Assembly: GCF_900142205.1 (NCBI RefSeq) | Contig: NZ_FRAA01000001.1 | Span: forward strand, 1,200,796 to 1,264,795 | Length of the DNA stretch: 64,000 bases | Direction of reading: 5' to 3' | DNA from: Reichenbachiella agariperforans | Lineage (GTDB): Bacteria; Bacteroidota; Bacteroidia; Cytophagales; Cyclobacteriaceae | Shown: piece by piece, positions 1 through 10,918 of the stretch | How positions within the stretch are numbered: the first letter of the stretch is position 1 | How the letters are laid out: each line of letters begins with the position of its first letter | Program-made: the position numbers and the translations under genes | Notes under the pieces: generated by a model | What the model was told of the DNA's origin: nothing | Database searches by the model: none | The model's input: only the letters and a program-made list of their open reading frames with translations

Positions 1-181
1 CGTAGTGGAACAATCCGTTGGGTTAGTCAATGATCAGGGTGGTTTAGTGAACGAACTCATAACTACTCCTCACTCTAATAATAATACGTGCTCTCATTTT
101 TATATTCTTGTGACGATTTGTACCTTGTAGACCCGAGGGAATCCATGACTGGTTTCGCTCACGACTACTAGAATTACGCGT
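1..181. other. left-edge non-coding stretch
   Basis: No supported gene. One plus-strand frame is open from base 2 to a TAG at 128-130 (about 42 codons) and could be the tail of a gene lying mostly outside the window, but its composition is not distinctive. No clear terminator or TAnnTTTG promoter is visible. Confidence 0.3.
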
Positions 182-529
182 ATGAAATCTATTTATCTCA
201 TGTTGGCCCTAGGATTCGTTTTGGCCTGCTCCCCTTCCAAAAAAAACGGAGAAAAAACACCCGAAGAACTGAGCGAAGAGCTGTTCGAGGGCAGCTACTT
301 GGTCGGCGATGACTACCATGCCATTGTCTACACGATGCACCGGACGTTTGAAGTCGAAATGCAAATCTTTGCAGAGCCGGTTATGTTTTACTTTGACGAG
401 GTGGATAGCCTGGGCAACTACCTCTATCTGTCGGACAACCAGTCCATGTCTTTTTTGATGGAGCCTAATCACAAAAAAGGAATCTTCAACGAAATCAACG
501 AGCCTTCTTTGAAAGTCGTCAAAGAGTAA
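182..529 (+). CDS. small lipoprotein of unknown function
   Basis: 115 residues. A short signal sequence ends in the lipobox FVLAC, with Cys at about residue 16, so the product should be a lipid-anchored envelope protein. The mature part is acidic (EKTPEELSEELFEG near residues 24-37) and rich in Asp, Glu and aromatic residues. No family was recognised and no catalytic motif is evident. It is followed 92 bp later by another small exported protein on the same strand, so the two may be co-transcribed. The assignment as a real gene rests on the clean lipoprotein signal and coding-like composition. Function unknown. Confidence 0.7.
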   Translation: MKSIYLMLALGFVLACSPSKKNGEKTPEELSEELFEGSYLVGDDYHAIVYTMHRTFEVEMQIFAEPVMFYFDEVDSLGNYLYLSDNQSMSFLMEPNHKKGIFNEINEPSLKVVKE

Positions 530-621
530 TTCACGCGGATTTATGTTAAATATGACTTTCACCCTATCCTGACTGACTGGATATGTCTATTTTTGGGTTT
601 AATTCTAAAAAAACATTGAAT

Positions 622-1266
622 ATGCTTCGCAGACTTCTACTGGCTACAGTCATCACTACATTGGGTATTGGCTCTTTATTCGCAACTACAGGACAAAAAG
701 ACCAAAACGGGGATGATAAACCGAAAATCGAAAAACTACTCGTCATCGTACTGGTGCAAACAATCGAAAACCGTAGAGTACTCGAAGAAGAACTTGCATT
801 TGAATTCTCTGACTATGGTGTCAGTACGGTTTTAAGTCACAATACACGACTGGGCGGATCAGAACACCTCACTGCCAAAGAAGTCGCAGCAGTCAGCAAA
901 CGCAACGGAGCTGATGGCGTACTACTCGTCAAACTGGTAGATATCGAGAAACAAAATGCCTACTCCTACAACCAACAATCACAATATACGGGAGCGGGTA
1001 CCCCGAGCTATAACAGCTCTGGAGTCGTCATCAACAATACAGGAGTCTATTCCTGGGGAGACTATGCCTATGGCAACTACTTCGATACGGTCAGTTCCAA
1101 CATCATGGAGGTTCAGTCGGATTTGTTCTTGGCGACCAGTACTGATCCGCTTTTCTCTAGCGATACCAAAATGAGAGTCGGTGAAGTAGAAAAAGCCATC
1201 GGAAAATTCTCCAAAAAACTCACCAAACAAGTAGTCAAGTCAAAGTATGTGAAGACCACTAAATAA
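622..1266 (+). CDS. exported protein of unknown function
   Basis: 214 residues from the ATG at 622. An upstream in-frame ATG at 583 exists, but the start at 622 places a standard signal peptide (MLRRLLLATVITTLGIGSLF) at the N-terminus and is preferred. The mature protein begins with a charged linker, then a beta-alpha segment (KLLVIVLVQTIENRRVLEEE) resembling envelope proteins that carry a small alpha/beta domain with the pattern of a nucleoside-binding-like fold (inference only). A Ser/Tyr/Gly/Asn-rich stretch lies at about residues 110-150, followed by a Lys-rich C-terminus. Probably periplasmic. No assignable family. Confidence 0.65.
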   Translation: MLRRLLLATVITTLGIGSLFATTGQKDQNGDDKPKIEKLLVIVLVQTIENRRVLEEELAFEFSDYGVSTVLSHNTRLGGSEHLTAKEVAAVSKRNGADGVLLVKLVDIEKQNAYSYNQQSQYTGAGTPSYNSSGVVINNTGVYSWGDYAYGNYFDTVSSNIMEVQSDLFLATSTDPLFSSDTKMRVGEVEKAIGKFSKKLTKQVVKSKYVKTTK

Positions 1267-1661
1267 TCATTCGGCATACGTGACTAGTGCCTTTACCTCC
1301 AACACAGGTACTAGTATTTAGGTTTTAGTATCTAGATAAAAATTGAACTCGTTTCTGTATCTAAAATCTAATGGCGTGTATACCGATTAGGGTAATCCAT
1401 ATTTGAAGAAGGGATTAACGTTTAGTGATAGCAAAGTCATTTTGCTTCCTTTTTTGGCAATGAAAAAAGGAAGCGTTTATCTGCCATAGGCATGGCCAGT
1501 CCGGCTTGAGGACAAAGCATCCAAAACATCCACAGATTTAGTTTTTAGCAAACAGGTTTCGAACAATGAATCTTGACCCGTCTACCGACAGGTGGATACC
1601 GAAGTAATCTTCGCTCACTAGCCAGAAACACAGATTCATCTTTATTTTTTCACTCTAGCGA
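1267..1661. other. 395-bp intergenic region
   Basis: It lies between convergent genes. It contains an imperfect inverted repeat at 1283-1292/1306-1315 (ACTAGTGCCT / AGGTACTAGT) and a perfect 12-bp hairpin at 1444-1455/1463-1474. No ORF with coding character. Confidence 0.4.
1444..1474. terminator. perfect 12-bp hairpin, possible terminator
   Basis: GCTTCCTTTTTT and AAAAAAGGAAGC are separated by a 7-nt loop. It sits between convergent genes and could stop transcription in either direction, but neither flank has a strong run of T after the stem. It could equally be a dispersed repeat. Confidence 0.35.
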
Positions 1662-3924
<2,263 letters not shown>

Positions 3925-3968
3925 TAAAAAAAACCTACCGAAGACTATTTTTCAATCTTCGGTAGGTT
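3925..3968 (-). terminator. Rho-independent terminator of the M48/DoxX unit
   Basis: Perfect 13-bp arms 3932-3944 (AACCTACCGAAGA) and 3956-3968 (TCTTCGGTAGGTT) with an 11-nt loop. Read on the minus strand the stem is followed by an uninterrupted T run, as expected for a terminator after the gene ending at 3992. Confidence 0.85.
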
Positions 3969-3991
3969 CTTAACTCTAGCAGTCTAAACTC

Positions 3992-4831
3992 CTATTTTGC
4001 TTCTGCTGCGAACAAGGCTTGGAACTCAGCGTAAGTCATCCCGTTCGTATTGTCATCACTAAGAGAAGTGTTACAGCCGACTTCATCTGCTTTGGCGTTG
4101 ATATCTTCTACTCGGCTATCTGAAGAGGGGTGTGTACTCAGGAAGGTTTCCAGTCCACTAGACGACCCTTGTCCATCAGCCAATAACTTTTGGAAGAAAG
4201 TCGCTGCACCGTTGCAGGCGTAGTCTGTACTGGCAAGATACTCTACTGACCGTGCATCAGACTCTTCCTCATGATCCCGAGAAAATTTCAGAGAGACGAG
4301 ACCGTTGGCATACCCCGCGGCGATTTCAGCGATTTCATTGCCGCCGTCTCCCAATAAGATACTGAGCAGTGTGCTGATGCCATATTGCTTTTGGAGCGAT
4401 CGACTCGAATGTCTGAGATCTGCATGGGCGATTTCATGTCCCATCACGCCTGCCAGATCGTCGATATTGTCTAGATAGTTGATCAGCCCAGTGTAGACGT
4501 AGATGTATCCTCCGGGTGTGCAAAAGGCATTGAGCACGTCTTGGTCGATGATGTGCACTTCCCATGCAAACTCGTCTTTGTACTGAACTTCACCCGAGTT
4601 GAGGATTTCGTCAGTCATCGCTTCGAGGTAGGCATAGGCTTCCTCATTACCTGATTCGGGCAGGATGGAATAGGTCGTAGGGTCTGCTGCGATCTGAGCA
4701 GCGACTTGTTGGCCTAGTTCTAGGTCATTGCTGACAGAGAAGAGTGAGAGGTTGTTGTTCTTGTCACAACTAGATAGTGTCCCGACGAATACGAGGGCAG
4801 TGAGAAGGAGACGAGTAGTAGTATGTTTCAT
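3992..4831 (-). CDS. M48 family metalloprotease, lipoprotein
   Basis: 279 residues. A lipoprotein signal ends in LSSC (Cys about residue 22). The zinc motif HEIAH (in VMGHEIAHADLRH, about residues 130-142) and a downstream EESDARSVEYLA helix supplying the third zinc ligand Glu define an M48 peptidase of the BepA/LoiP/YggG-like periplasmic group, which degrade or help assemble outer-membrane proteins. The size fits a stand-alone peptidase without TPRs. The gene lies 18 bp after the DoxX-type gene on the same strand and shares its terminator, so they are probably co-transcribed. The substrate is not known. Confidence 0.88.
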   Translation of the reverse strand: MKHTTTRLLLTALVFVGTLSSCDKNNNLSLFSVSNDLELGQQVAAQIAADPTTYSILPESGNEEAYAYLEAMTDEILNSGEVQYKDEFAWEVHIIDQDVLNAFCTPGGYIYVYTGLINYLDNIDDLAGVMGHEIAHADLRHSSRSLQKQYGISTLLSILLGDGGNEIAEIAAGYANGLVSLKFSRDHEEESDARSVEYLASTDYACNGAATFFQKLLADGQGSSSGLETFLSTHPSSDSRVEDINAKADEVGCNTSLSDDNTNGMTYAEFQALFAAEAK

Positions 4832-4849
4832 ATCTTCAGTGTTTTATAC

Positions 4850-5950
4850 TTACAAATTTAGCAAATCTAACACTTCGCTGTAATTCGGAACATCATTGTA
4901 GTGCCATTTTCCTTTAACCGTCCCGTCCTGCAAGAGCCATAGCCCTGGATTGGACCGGGTGATGGTCTTCAGTACTGTAGCATCTGTGTAGTAGTAGGGT
5001 ACTTTTATTTGATTTTTTTGAGCAAACGCTTCGTAGGTGTTCGCAGCAGAAGCGGTGAGGGCAAATATTTCTACTTTTCCGGCGAGGCTCTGCGTGAGCG
5101 TATTGATCTCGGCGAGTCCCTCTAGGTCGCTTTTGTTCACATCATAGAGAATAACAAAGAGTTTATTGCCCTGAAACACCTCTTCGGTAAAGTCCCCCTC
5201 GTCGTTCCATACCGCAAAATCAGTGATAGTCGGAGCAGCCTCTGGATTGACATGGGTCATGGAGATGAAGTTATACGACTTGTCGTTAGGGTATTCGTTG
5301 AAGGTATATTCTTCACCATCTTTCTCCACGAGGTATTCGTAGATGAAAGGCTCAGAGGGTTTCATGTTGGCAGGGATGCTGTCCCCTATCTTGTACGCTC
5401 TAAAGTCTATGAAGGGAAGATGATTGATCGCAGTGATAGAGAGTACCAAACTCACAATGGTCGTAGCACCGATAATCCCGTGTCCCACCATCGTAGCAGA
5501 TTGATCTTGGGATCCCCTTTTATCGACGAAAATAATGACCGCTATCATGACCAGTAGGATAATGTCTTTGGTAAAGGACTCCCAAGGTGTCAGCTTGATC
5601 GCATCGCCAAAGCACCCACAGTCTGTCACCGTATTGGTGATCGCTGAGTAGCCTGTCAAAAAGGTAAAGAAGATAATCAAAGCAAGGATCGTGTACTGCG
5701 TCAACTTAGGCTTGTAGTTGATGATGATGGCAATGCCCAACACGACCTCTAGTACCACCAAGATTACCGCCAATGGGAGTGCTACAGGTACAAATACATG
5801 AAAGAAACTGGCAAACTCCACCGAGAATACTTCGAAGTACTCTTCTAGTTTGATAGAGGTCCCCACTGGGTCGTTGACTTTGATGAGTCCTGAGAAGATG
5901 AACAATCCTCCGACCAATAATCTTAAGACTGTATTGAAGTGTTTGAGCAT
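4850..5950 (-). CDS. BT_3928-like DoxX/MauE family membrane protein with redoxin-like C-terminus
   Basis: 366 residues. The first 150 residues hold four predicted membrane helices of the DoxX/MauE type, starting LLVGGLFIFSGLIKVNDPVG, with the CGCFGDA motif between helices 3 and 4. After a fifth hydrophobic segment (about 155-175) comes a soluble domain that resembles thioredoxin-like folds (LFVILYDVN; IFALTASA) but without a CxxC pair. Proteins of this architecture are conserved in Bacteroidota beside DUF1599 and folP genes, as here; their role is presumed to be redox- or quinone-linked but is not established. It precedes the M48 gene in one probable operon. Confidence 0.85.
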   Translation of the reverse strand: MLKHFNTVLRLLVGGLFIFSGLIKVNDPVGTSIKLEEYFEVFSVEFASFFHVFVPVALPLAVILVVLEVVLGIAIIINYKPKLTQYTILALIIFFTFLTGYSAITNTVTDCGCFGDAIKLTPWESFTKDIILLVMIAVIIFVDKRGSQDQSATMVGHGIIGATTIVSLVLSITAINHLPFIDFRAYKIGDSIPANMKPSEPFIYEYLVEKDGEEYTFNEYPNDKSYNFISMTHVNPEAAPTITDFAVWNDEGDFTEEVFQGNKLFVILYDVNKSDLEGLAEINTLTQSLAGKVEIFALTASAANTYEAFAQKNQIKVPYYYTDATVLKTITRSNPGLWLLQDGTVKGKWHYNDVPNYSEVLDLLNL

Positions 5951-6038
5951 AGTTTGTTGTTTTTTAGTTTGCTGTTACGCTTGGTGAGCAAGGAGGTTTC
6001 TCTTTCTTGCCCATGTCATTGTTTGCTGTGGTTGTTCG

Positions 6039-6575
6039 CTATCTCAGTTTGATCAGGCAAAATACCGCATAGTTGATCATGTCCTGATAGTTAGCATCTA
6101 CCCCTTCCGAGATGAGTGTTTTACCCTGGTTGTCCTCGATCTGTTTGGTACGTAGGATTTTCATAAGGATGATATCCGTCATCGAGCTGACTCTCATGTC
6201 TCTCCACGCTTCGCCATAGTCATGGTTTTTGTTGATCAACAGATGCATGGTGTCGTCAGCGATTTGATCGTAGAGTGGCTCGAGTTCAGCATAGGGGATT
6301 TCCATTTTGCTGTCATCCTCCCATCTGAGCTGTATGATCGCCATGATACAATAGTTGATGATGGCGATGAACTCACCTTGTATATCCTCCTGCACTTTTT
6401 GCTCGCCCTTTTCCTGAATAGACCGTATCCTTTTGGCTTTGATGAATATCTGATCGGTGAGAGAGGATGTTCTCAAAATCCGCCAAGCCGTCCCATAGTC
6501 CTTGGTTTTCTTTTCGAAAATATCTTTACAACCCCTGATAACTTCTCTATATTCGCTTACTGTTTTTTCTTCCAA
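6039..6575 (-). CDS. DUF1599 domain protein (two tandem copies)
   Basis: 178 residues made of two copies of the same about 75-residue helical unit. Copy 1 (about 8-80) carries FEKKTKDYGTAWRILRTSSL; copy 2 (about 95-178) carries LINKNHDYGEAWRDMRVSSM. Both keep the K-x2-DYG-x-AWR core and an Ile/Asn-Tyr helix (IIN Y / MINY). The family is typical of Bacteroidota and of unknown biochemical function; the helical, Asp/Glu-rich pattern recalls MazG-like folds but that is inference. It is divergent from folP with only 45 bp between start codons and 88 bp upstream of the DoxX gene, matching the conserved neighbourhood seen across the phylum. Confidence 0.88.
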   Translation of the reverse strand: MEEKTVSEYREVIRGCKDIFEKKTKDYGTAWRILRTSSLTDQIFIKAKRIRSIQEKGEQKVQEDIQGEFIAIINYCIMAIIQLRWEDDSKMEIPYAELEPLYDQIADDTMHLLINKNHDYGEAWRDMRVSSMTDIILMKILRTKQIEDNQGKTLISEGVDANYQDMINYAVFCLIKLR

Positions 6576-6620
6576 TGATTTGCTGTTTTCAACCGTTTTG
6601 AGCGGCTAAAATTAATCAAT

Positions 6621-7466
6621 TTGATCGCAACACCTACGCCTTATTTTATAAATGTAAAAGGTCAACTCATGGATTTGTCCATCCCTAAAATCATGGGGAT
6701 CGTCAATATAACTGCTGACTCTTTCTATGATGGAGGCAAAATCAAATCCAACCGAGACCTTCTCCACAAAGCAGAAAATATGCTCGCTGAGGGAGTAGAC
6801 ATTCTAGATGTAGGCGCCTACTCCAGTCGTCCAGGCGCAGCAGAGGTGACGGTGGAGGATGAGCGCTTGCGGGCTACTGAGGCGATAGCACATATTATAC
6901 GGGCCTTTCCAGAAGCGGTGGTATCTGTAGATACTTTCAGAGCAGACGTAGCGGAGGCAAGTATCCAATCAGGCGCTGCCATCATCAATGACATCTCGGC
7001 GGGAGAACTGGATGATCGTATGTTTGAGTTGGTCGCAGCACTCCAAGCACCCTATATCATGATGCACATGCGTGGCAATCCACAGACCATGTCGCAAATG
7101 ACAGACTATGGAGACCTAGTTTCGGATATTATTGATTATTTTAACGTGAAGCTCAATCTTTTGAAAAAACAGGGCGTAAAAGACATAGTCATCGACCCTG
7201 GCTTTGGCTTTGCAAAGACCAGGGAGCAGAATTTTGCGTTGCTCAGCAAGCTAGAACTGCTTTGGATGCTCGATGCACCGATACTATGTGGTGTCTCGCG
7301 CAAATCGATGATATTTAAGACACTCGGTGGCGGGCCTGATGATGCACTCAATGGTACTACAGCACTGAATATGACCAGTCTGATCAAAGGAGCATCAATC
7401 CTACGAGTGCATGATGTGAAAGAAGCCAAAGAGGCAGTGACGCTATACGAACAATTAAAGCAATAG
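6621..7466 (+). CDS. folP: dihydropteroate synthase
   Basis: 281 residues; condenses 6-hydroxymethyl-dihydropterin pyrophosphate with p-aminobenzoate in folate synthesis. Signatures: MGIVNITADSFYDGG (about 25-39), DVGAYSSRPGA (about 61-71), INDISAG (about 127), IDPGFGFAKT (about 191) and GVSRKSMI (about 227), then RVHDV near the C-terminus. The start used is TTG at 6621, because residues before the ATG at 6669 (TPYFINVKGQLMDLS) match the usual family N-terminus. The canonical Thr-Pro in NxTPDSF is Thr-Ala here (NITADSF), a small deviation in the pterin-side loop. cdaA follows 6 bp later, so the two are co-transcribed. Confidence 0.93.
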   Translation: MIATPTPYFINVKGQLMDLSIPKIMGIVNITADSFYDGGKIKSNRDLLHKAENMLAEGVDILDVGAYSSRPGAAEVTVEDERLRATEAIAHIIRAFPEAVVSVDTFRADVAEASIQSGAAIINDISAGELDDRMFELVAALQAPYIMMHMRGNPQTMSQMTDYGDLVSDIIDYFNVKLNLLKKQGVKDIVIDPGFGFAKTREQNFALLSKLELLWMLDAPILCGVSRKSMIFKTLGGGPDDALNGTTALNMTSLIKGASILRVHDVKEAKEAVTLYEQLKQ

Positions 7467-7472
7467 AAACAA

Positions 7473-8372
7473 GTGATTTTAGGATTTCATATAGGATTTT
7501 TAGAAGTAGAGTGGGTAGATATCATTGATATATTCTTTGTGACTATACTGCTGTATCAAGTGTACAAATTGATGCGCGGTTCAGTTGCCATCAAGATTTT
7601 CTTGGGTTTCTTGTTCCTCTATTTGATCTACCTCGTCGTACAAGCTGCCAATATGGAGCTCGTGAGTCTGATATTAGGACAATTTATGGGTGTAGGGGTG
7701 ATTGCTGTGATTATCCTATTCCAACAGGAGATTCGAAAGTTCCTCTTGCTAATCGGTCGTACGACGATATTCGAAGAAGGAAACCTATTTAAGAATGTCA
7801 AGCAATTTTGGAGACACAAGTTTGACGAAAGTCATATCACATTCCTGACCCCACTGATAGACGCTATCAAGACCATGAGTGGTACGAATACCGGAGCGTT
7901 GATTGTATTTTCGAAGAGTTCGGAATTGAAATTCTTTGCCGACTCTGGAGATAGAATGGACGCAATCGTTTCCAAACGTCTCTTGTTGGCCGTATTCAAC
8001 AAACACTCACCGCTACACGATGGTGCAGCCATTATCAACAACAACAAGCTCGTAGCAGCGAGATGCATCCTACCTGTCTCAGAACGCGATGACATTCCTG
8101 CTAATTTCGGGCTAAGACACCGTGCGGCTATCGGGATGTCCGAAAGCACGGATTCGCTGGTCGTGATCGTCTCCGAAGAGACTGGTCAGCTGACGACTGC
8201 TCGCAATGGGGAGTACGAGCACAACCTGTCCACCAAAGAAGTCCGCAGTAGAATCTACGACTACCTGATGTCAGAGAAAAAGAATAAAAATAAAGAAGGT
8301 AGTGATACACTCAAAAAGCCAATTAAAGAATCAGACACGATCAGTAAGCTTAGCACAAAGGCAGATGCATAA
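7473..8372 (+). CDS. cdaA: diadenylate cyclase CdaA
   Basis: 299 residues, GTG start at 7473, 6 bp after folP. Three N-terminal membrane helices (about 12-100) are followed by a DisA_N diadenylate cyclase domain with the two diagnostic motifs: HSPLHDGAAII (DGA, about 185) and GLRHRAAIG (RHR, about 215). It makes c-di-AMP from two ATP, a messenger in potassium, osmotic and cell-wall homeostasis. The last 40 residues are a Lys-rich, low-complexity tail. The folP-cdaA pairing is a recurrent arrangement in Bacteroidota. No separate promoter is seen between the two genes. Confidence 0.92.
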   Translation: MILGFHIGFLEVEWVDIIDIFFVTILLYQVYKLMRGSVAIKIFLGFLFLYLIYLVVQAANMELVSLILGQFMGVGVIAVIILFQQEIRKFLLLIGRTTIFEEGNLFKNVKQFWRHKFDESHITFLTPLIDAIKTMSGTNTGALIVFSKSSELKFFADSGDRMDAIVSKRLLLAVFNKHSPLHDGAAIINNNKLVAARCILPVSERDDIPANFGLRHRAAIGMSESTDSLVVIVSEETGQLTTARNGEYEHNLSTKEVRSRIYDYLMSEKKNKNKEGSDTLKKPIKESDTISKLSTKADA

Positions 8373-8389
8373 TTCACAGCCTTTTTCTA

Positions 8390-8397
8390 TAGCTTTG
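8390..8397 (+). promoter_or_regulatory. candidate -7 element for the DUF4293 gene
   Basis: TAGCTTTG fits the Bacteroidota TAnnTTTG consensus, 24 bp before the ATG at 8422 and 18 bp after the cdaA stop. A good -33 TTG is not visible, so this is tentative. Confidence 0.35.
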
Positions 8398-8421
8398 CCG
8401 AAAATTTGAATACCCCTTATC

Positions 8422-8913
8422 ATGATACAAAGAGTACAATCCATCTTTCTGTTTTTTGTAGCAGCCAGCCTAGTAACCTTGGTTTTCTTACCTCTATGGA
8501 ATAAAGTCGATGTTGAAAAGAGTGAAACCGTCACCGTGACAGCACTCACACTACAGCATACCAAAATGGATATCGACACAGGTGAACAGCAAGTCATCAC
8601 AGAGACTCCTTTATACTACATCGCAGGCATCGCACTGCTCGCAGCAGGGATAGCACTATACTCTATTTTCAAGTTCAACAACCGACTTTTGCAGATCAAA
8701 CTCGGTGCACTGAATTCGCTCGTGATGGCAGTAGCCTTAGGACTATCCGTCTATTGGATTCTCGAAGCAAATAAAATACTGCTACCACAGATACAGGGCA
8801 ATTACCTATTTGGCTTCTACATGTTCATGTCCGCGATGCTCTTCAATGTTCTCTCCAACAGATTTATCCGTAGAGACGAACAATTGGTCAAGTCTGCTGA
8901 TCGTATTCGGTAA
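8422..8913 (+). CDS. DUF4293 family membrane protein
   Basis: 163 residues with four predicted membrane helices: MIQRVQSIFLFFVAASLVTL at the start, YYIAGIALLAAGIALYSIF (about 68-86), LVMAVALGLSVYWILEA (about 100-116) and YLFGFYMFMSAMLFNVLSN (about 128-146). It begins with the MIQRVQS N-terminus characteristic of DUF4293, a small integral membrane family of Bacteroidota with no known function. A short periplasmic loop, about residues 28-65, is polar. It lies 49 bp downstream of cdaA, probably partly co-transcribed with it. No enzymatic motifs. Confidence 0.82.
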   Translation: MIQRVQSIFLFFVAASLVTLVFLPLWNKVDVEKSETVTVTALTLQHTKMDIDTGEQQVITETPLYYIAGIALLAAGIALYSIFKFNNRLLQIKLGALNSLVMAVALGLSVYWILEANKILLPQIQGNYLFGFYMFMSAMLFNVLSNRFIRRDEQLVKSADRIR

Positions 8914-9037
8914 ATGTCATATATGGGTATTTAGACACTAGATATTTGTCTCAACGCTGATGTAAAAATCTAATCTCTACACGCAAACCTGTGGTACTTT
9001 CATTCCCTAGCCATTTATTTCCTTTGTATGTTTGGGC

Positions 9038-10858
9038 ATGCAAAATCCCAATCTAATAAGCCGCCTGCTCAGAAGTGGGCTTCTATTACTTTGTGTAGTC
9101 ACACTCTCTCCAGTCATGGGACAGGGAATACTACCCCCCGTCATGCCATGGACGGGCATGAGCGAACTGTTGATCGCCGATGAGGACGATCCATGGATTT
9201 CCTATTGCGAGCAGTCGGGTATGACGGAGACGCCTAGCTACCAAGAGACCGTAGCGTGGTTATCTAGGTTGATGGATAATGGGTCTCTGCTCCACCTCAC
9301 AACGATAGGCGAAAGTGAACAACAGCGAGATATTGTGATGGTGATTGCTTCTTCTGAGGAGAATTTCACAGTTCAGGGATTGAAAAACAGTAATAAACCC
9401 CTACTACTTGTCCAAGCGGGAATACATGCCGGCGAGATAGATGGCAAAGATGCAGGGCTGATGCTACTGCGAGATATTGCCGTTGGTGGCAAGGAAAAAC
9501 TACTAGACAAAGTCAATCTACTTTTCGTTCCGATCTTGAATACCGATGGACACGAACGGATATCTCCTTATAACCGAGTCAATCAAAGAGGTCCTAAAAA
9601 TATGGGCTGGCGTACCAACGCGCAAAACCTCAACCTCAATAGAGATTATTCTAAATTAGAAACTGCTGGCGTACAGGCCATCGTCCAAGTGATCAATGAA
9701 TATGAGCCTGATCTCTATCTAGATCTGCATGTAACGGATGGCGCAGATTACCAGTTTGATATCACCTATGGGTGGCCTGGGGATGCGGGGCACTCGCAGT
9801 ACAGCTCGCTCTGGCTGGACCGTGTGTTCAAGCCTGCAGTAGACAAAGCACTCACCGCTAACGGACACGTGCCAGGCCCATTGATGTTTGCGTTCAATGA
9901 CCGGGATTTTAGTGAAGGCAATGCCGAATATGAATTTAGTCCGAGGTTTTCGGATGCTTATGGAGACTTGCGACACGTGCCGAGTATTTTGGTGGAAAAT
10001 CACTCACTAAAACCTTATAATCAGAGGGTATTGGGCACTTATGTACTGTTAGAGCAGACAATAAAGATCCTAGCCAAGGAAGGAAAACAACTAAGAAAAG
10101 CCAAGGAAATGGACCAAGCGAGTAGACCAGACTCAGTGGTGTTGTCCTATAGTCTCAGCGAATCATTGGCGGACTCTATGTTACTAAAAGGGATAAAATC
10201 CGAGATGAAACCTTCGTCTATCACGGATGGTGAATACATCGCGTGGACAGGAACACCCTATGAAGAAGAAATAGTTGTACGCCGAATGAATGAGCCTAAC
10301 AAAGTGGTCTCCATGCCCAAGGCATATTGGGTACCTGCTGAGTGGGCTGTGATCATCGATAAACTCAAAGCCCATGGTGTAAAGGTGGACATCATCACCA
10401 AACCAGAAGTGCAGCAAGTCCAACAATATACGATAGAAGAATTTTCGATGAATGCCATGCCCTTTGAGGGGCATGTCCGTTGTGGTGATTTTGAACTGGG
10501 CAAGACGACTCGACTCGTTACTTATGCACCTGGTTCTGCGCGCATTTCGACAGATCAACCCTTGGGCAGATTGGTGGCATTGCTACTAGAGCCTGATTCA
10601 CCGGATAGTTTTCTACAGTGGGGGTATTTTCACAGTATCTTCTCTCGTACCGAATACATCGAGGAGTATGTGATCGAGCCACTGGCAGAGCAGATGTTGG
10701 CTAAGGATGCTAAACTGAAGGAGCGTTTTGAATCGAAGAAGGCTACTGATAGTGTTTTTGCTCAGTCTCCTCGTGCGATCTACGAATGGTTCTACCAGCA
10801 ATCGCCTTATTATGACAAGCAATGGAAAGTCTACCCTGTCACGAGAGAGCTGAATTAA
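9038..10858 (+). CDS. M14 family zinc carboxypeptidase, exported
   Basis: 606 residues from the ATG at 9038 (an in-frame TTG at 9032 only adds two residues). A signal peptide (SGLLLLCVVTLSPVMGQG) is followed by an M14 peptidase domain. Zinc ligands His and Glu are in QAGIHAGEIDGKD (about 129), the third His in DLHVTDG (about 233) and the catalytic Glu in ILVENHS (about 324). The substrate-carboxylate Arg/Asn motif is NLNRDY. The C-terminal 250 residues are a beta-rich extension of unknown role, ending in the motif YYDKQWKVYPV. Probably periplasmic, hydrolysing peptides or cell-wall fragments. No T9SS tail is present. Confidence 0.87.
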   Translation: MQNPNLISRLLRSGLLLLCVVTLSPVMGQGILPPVMPWTGMSELLIADEDDPWISYCEQSGMTETPSYQETVAWLSRLMDNGSLLHLTTIGESEQQRDIVMVIASSEENFTVQGLKNSNKPLLLVQAGIHAGEIDGKDAGLMLLRDIAVGGKEKLLDKVNLLFVPILNTDGHERISPYNRVNQRGPKNMGWRTNAQNLNLNRDYSKLETAGVQAIVQVINEYEPDLYLDLHVTDGADYQFDITYGWPGDAGHSQYSSLWLDRVFKPAVDKALTANGHVPGPLMFAFNDRDFSEGNAEYEFSPRFSDAYGDLRHVPSILVENHSLKPYNQRVLGTYVLLEQTIKILAKEGKQLRKAKEMDQASRPDSVVLSYSLSESLADSMLLKGIKSEMKPSSITDGEYIAWTGTPYEEEIVVRRMNEPNKVVSMPKAYWVPAEWAVIIDKLKAHGVKVDIITKPEVQQVQQYTIEEFSMNAMPFEGHVRCGDFELGKTTRLVTYAPGSARISTDQPLGRLVALLLEPDSPDSFLQWGYFHSIFSRTEYIEEYVIEPLAEQMLAKDAKLKERFESKKATDSVFAQSPRAIYEWFYQQSPYYDKQWKVYPVTRELN

Positions 10859-10918
10859 ATAACCATTGCGGCGGTTTCGGAGTATAAAAAAAATGAACAA
10901 CCCTAAAATCGAATCACT

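Noticed and set aside
2-130. open frame at the left edge
   Set aside because: Only about 42 codons and no recognisable motif; kept as a note, not a gene.
9027-9034. TATGTTTG as promoter of the M14 gene
   Set aside because: Fits TAnnTTTG but lies directly at the start codon, which would leave no leader; chance match is more likely.
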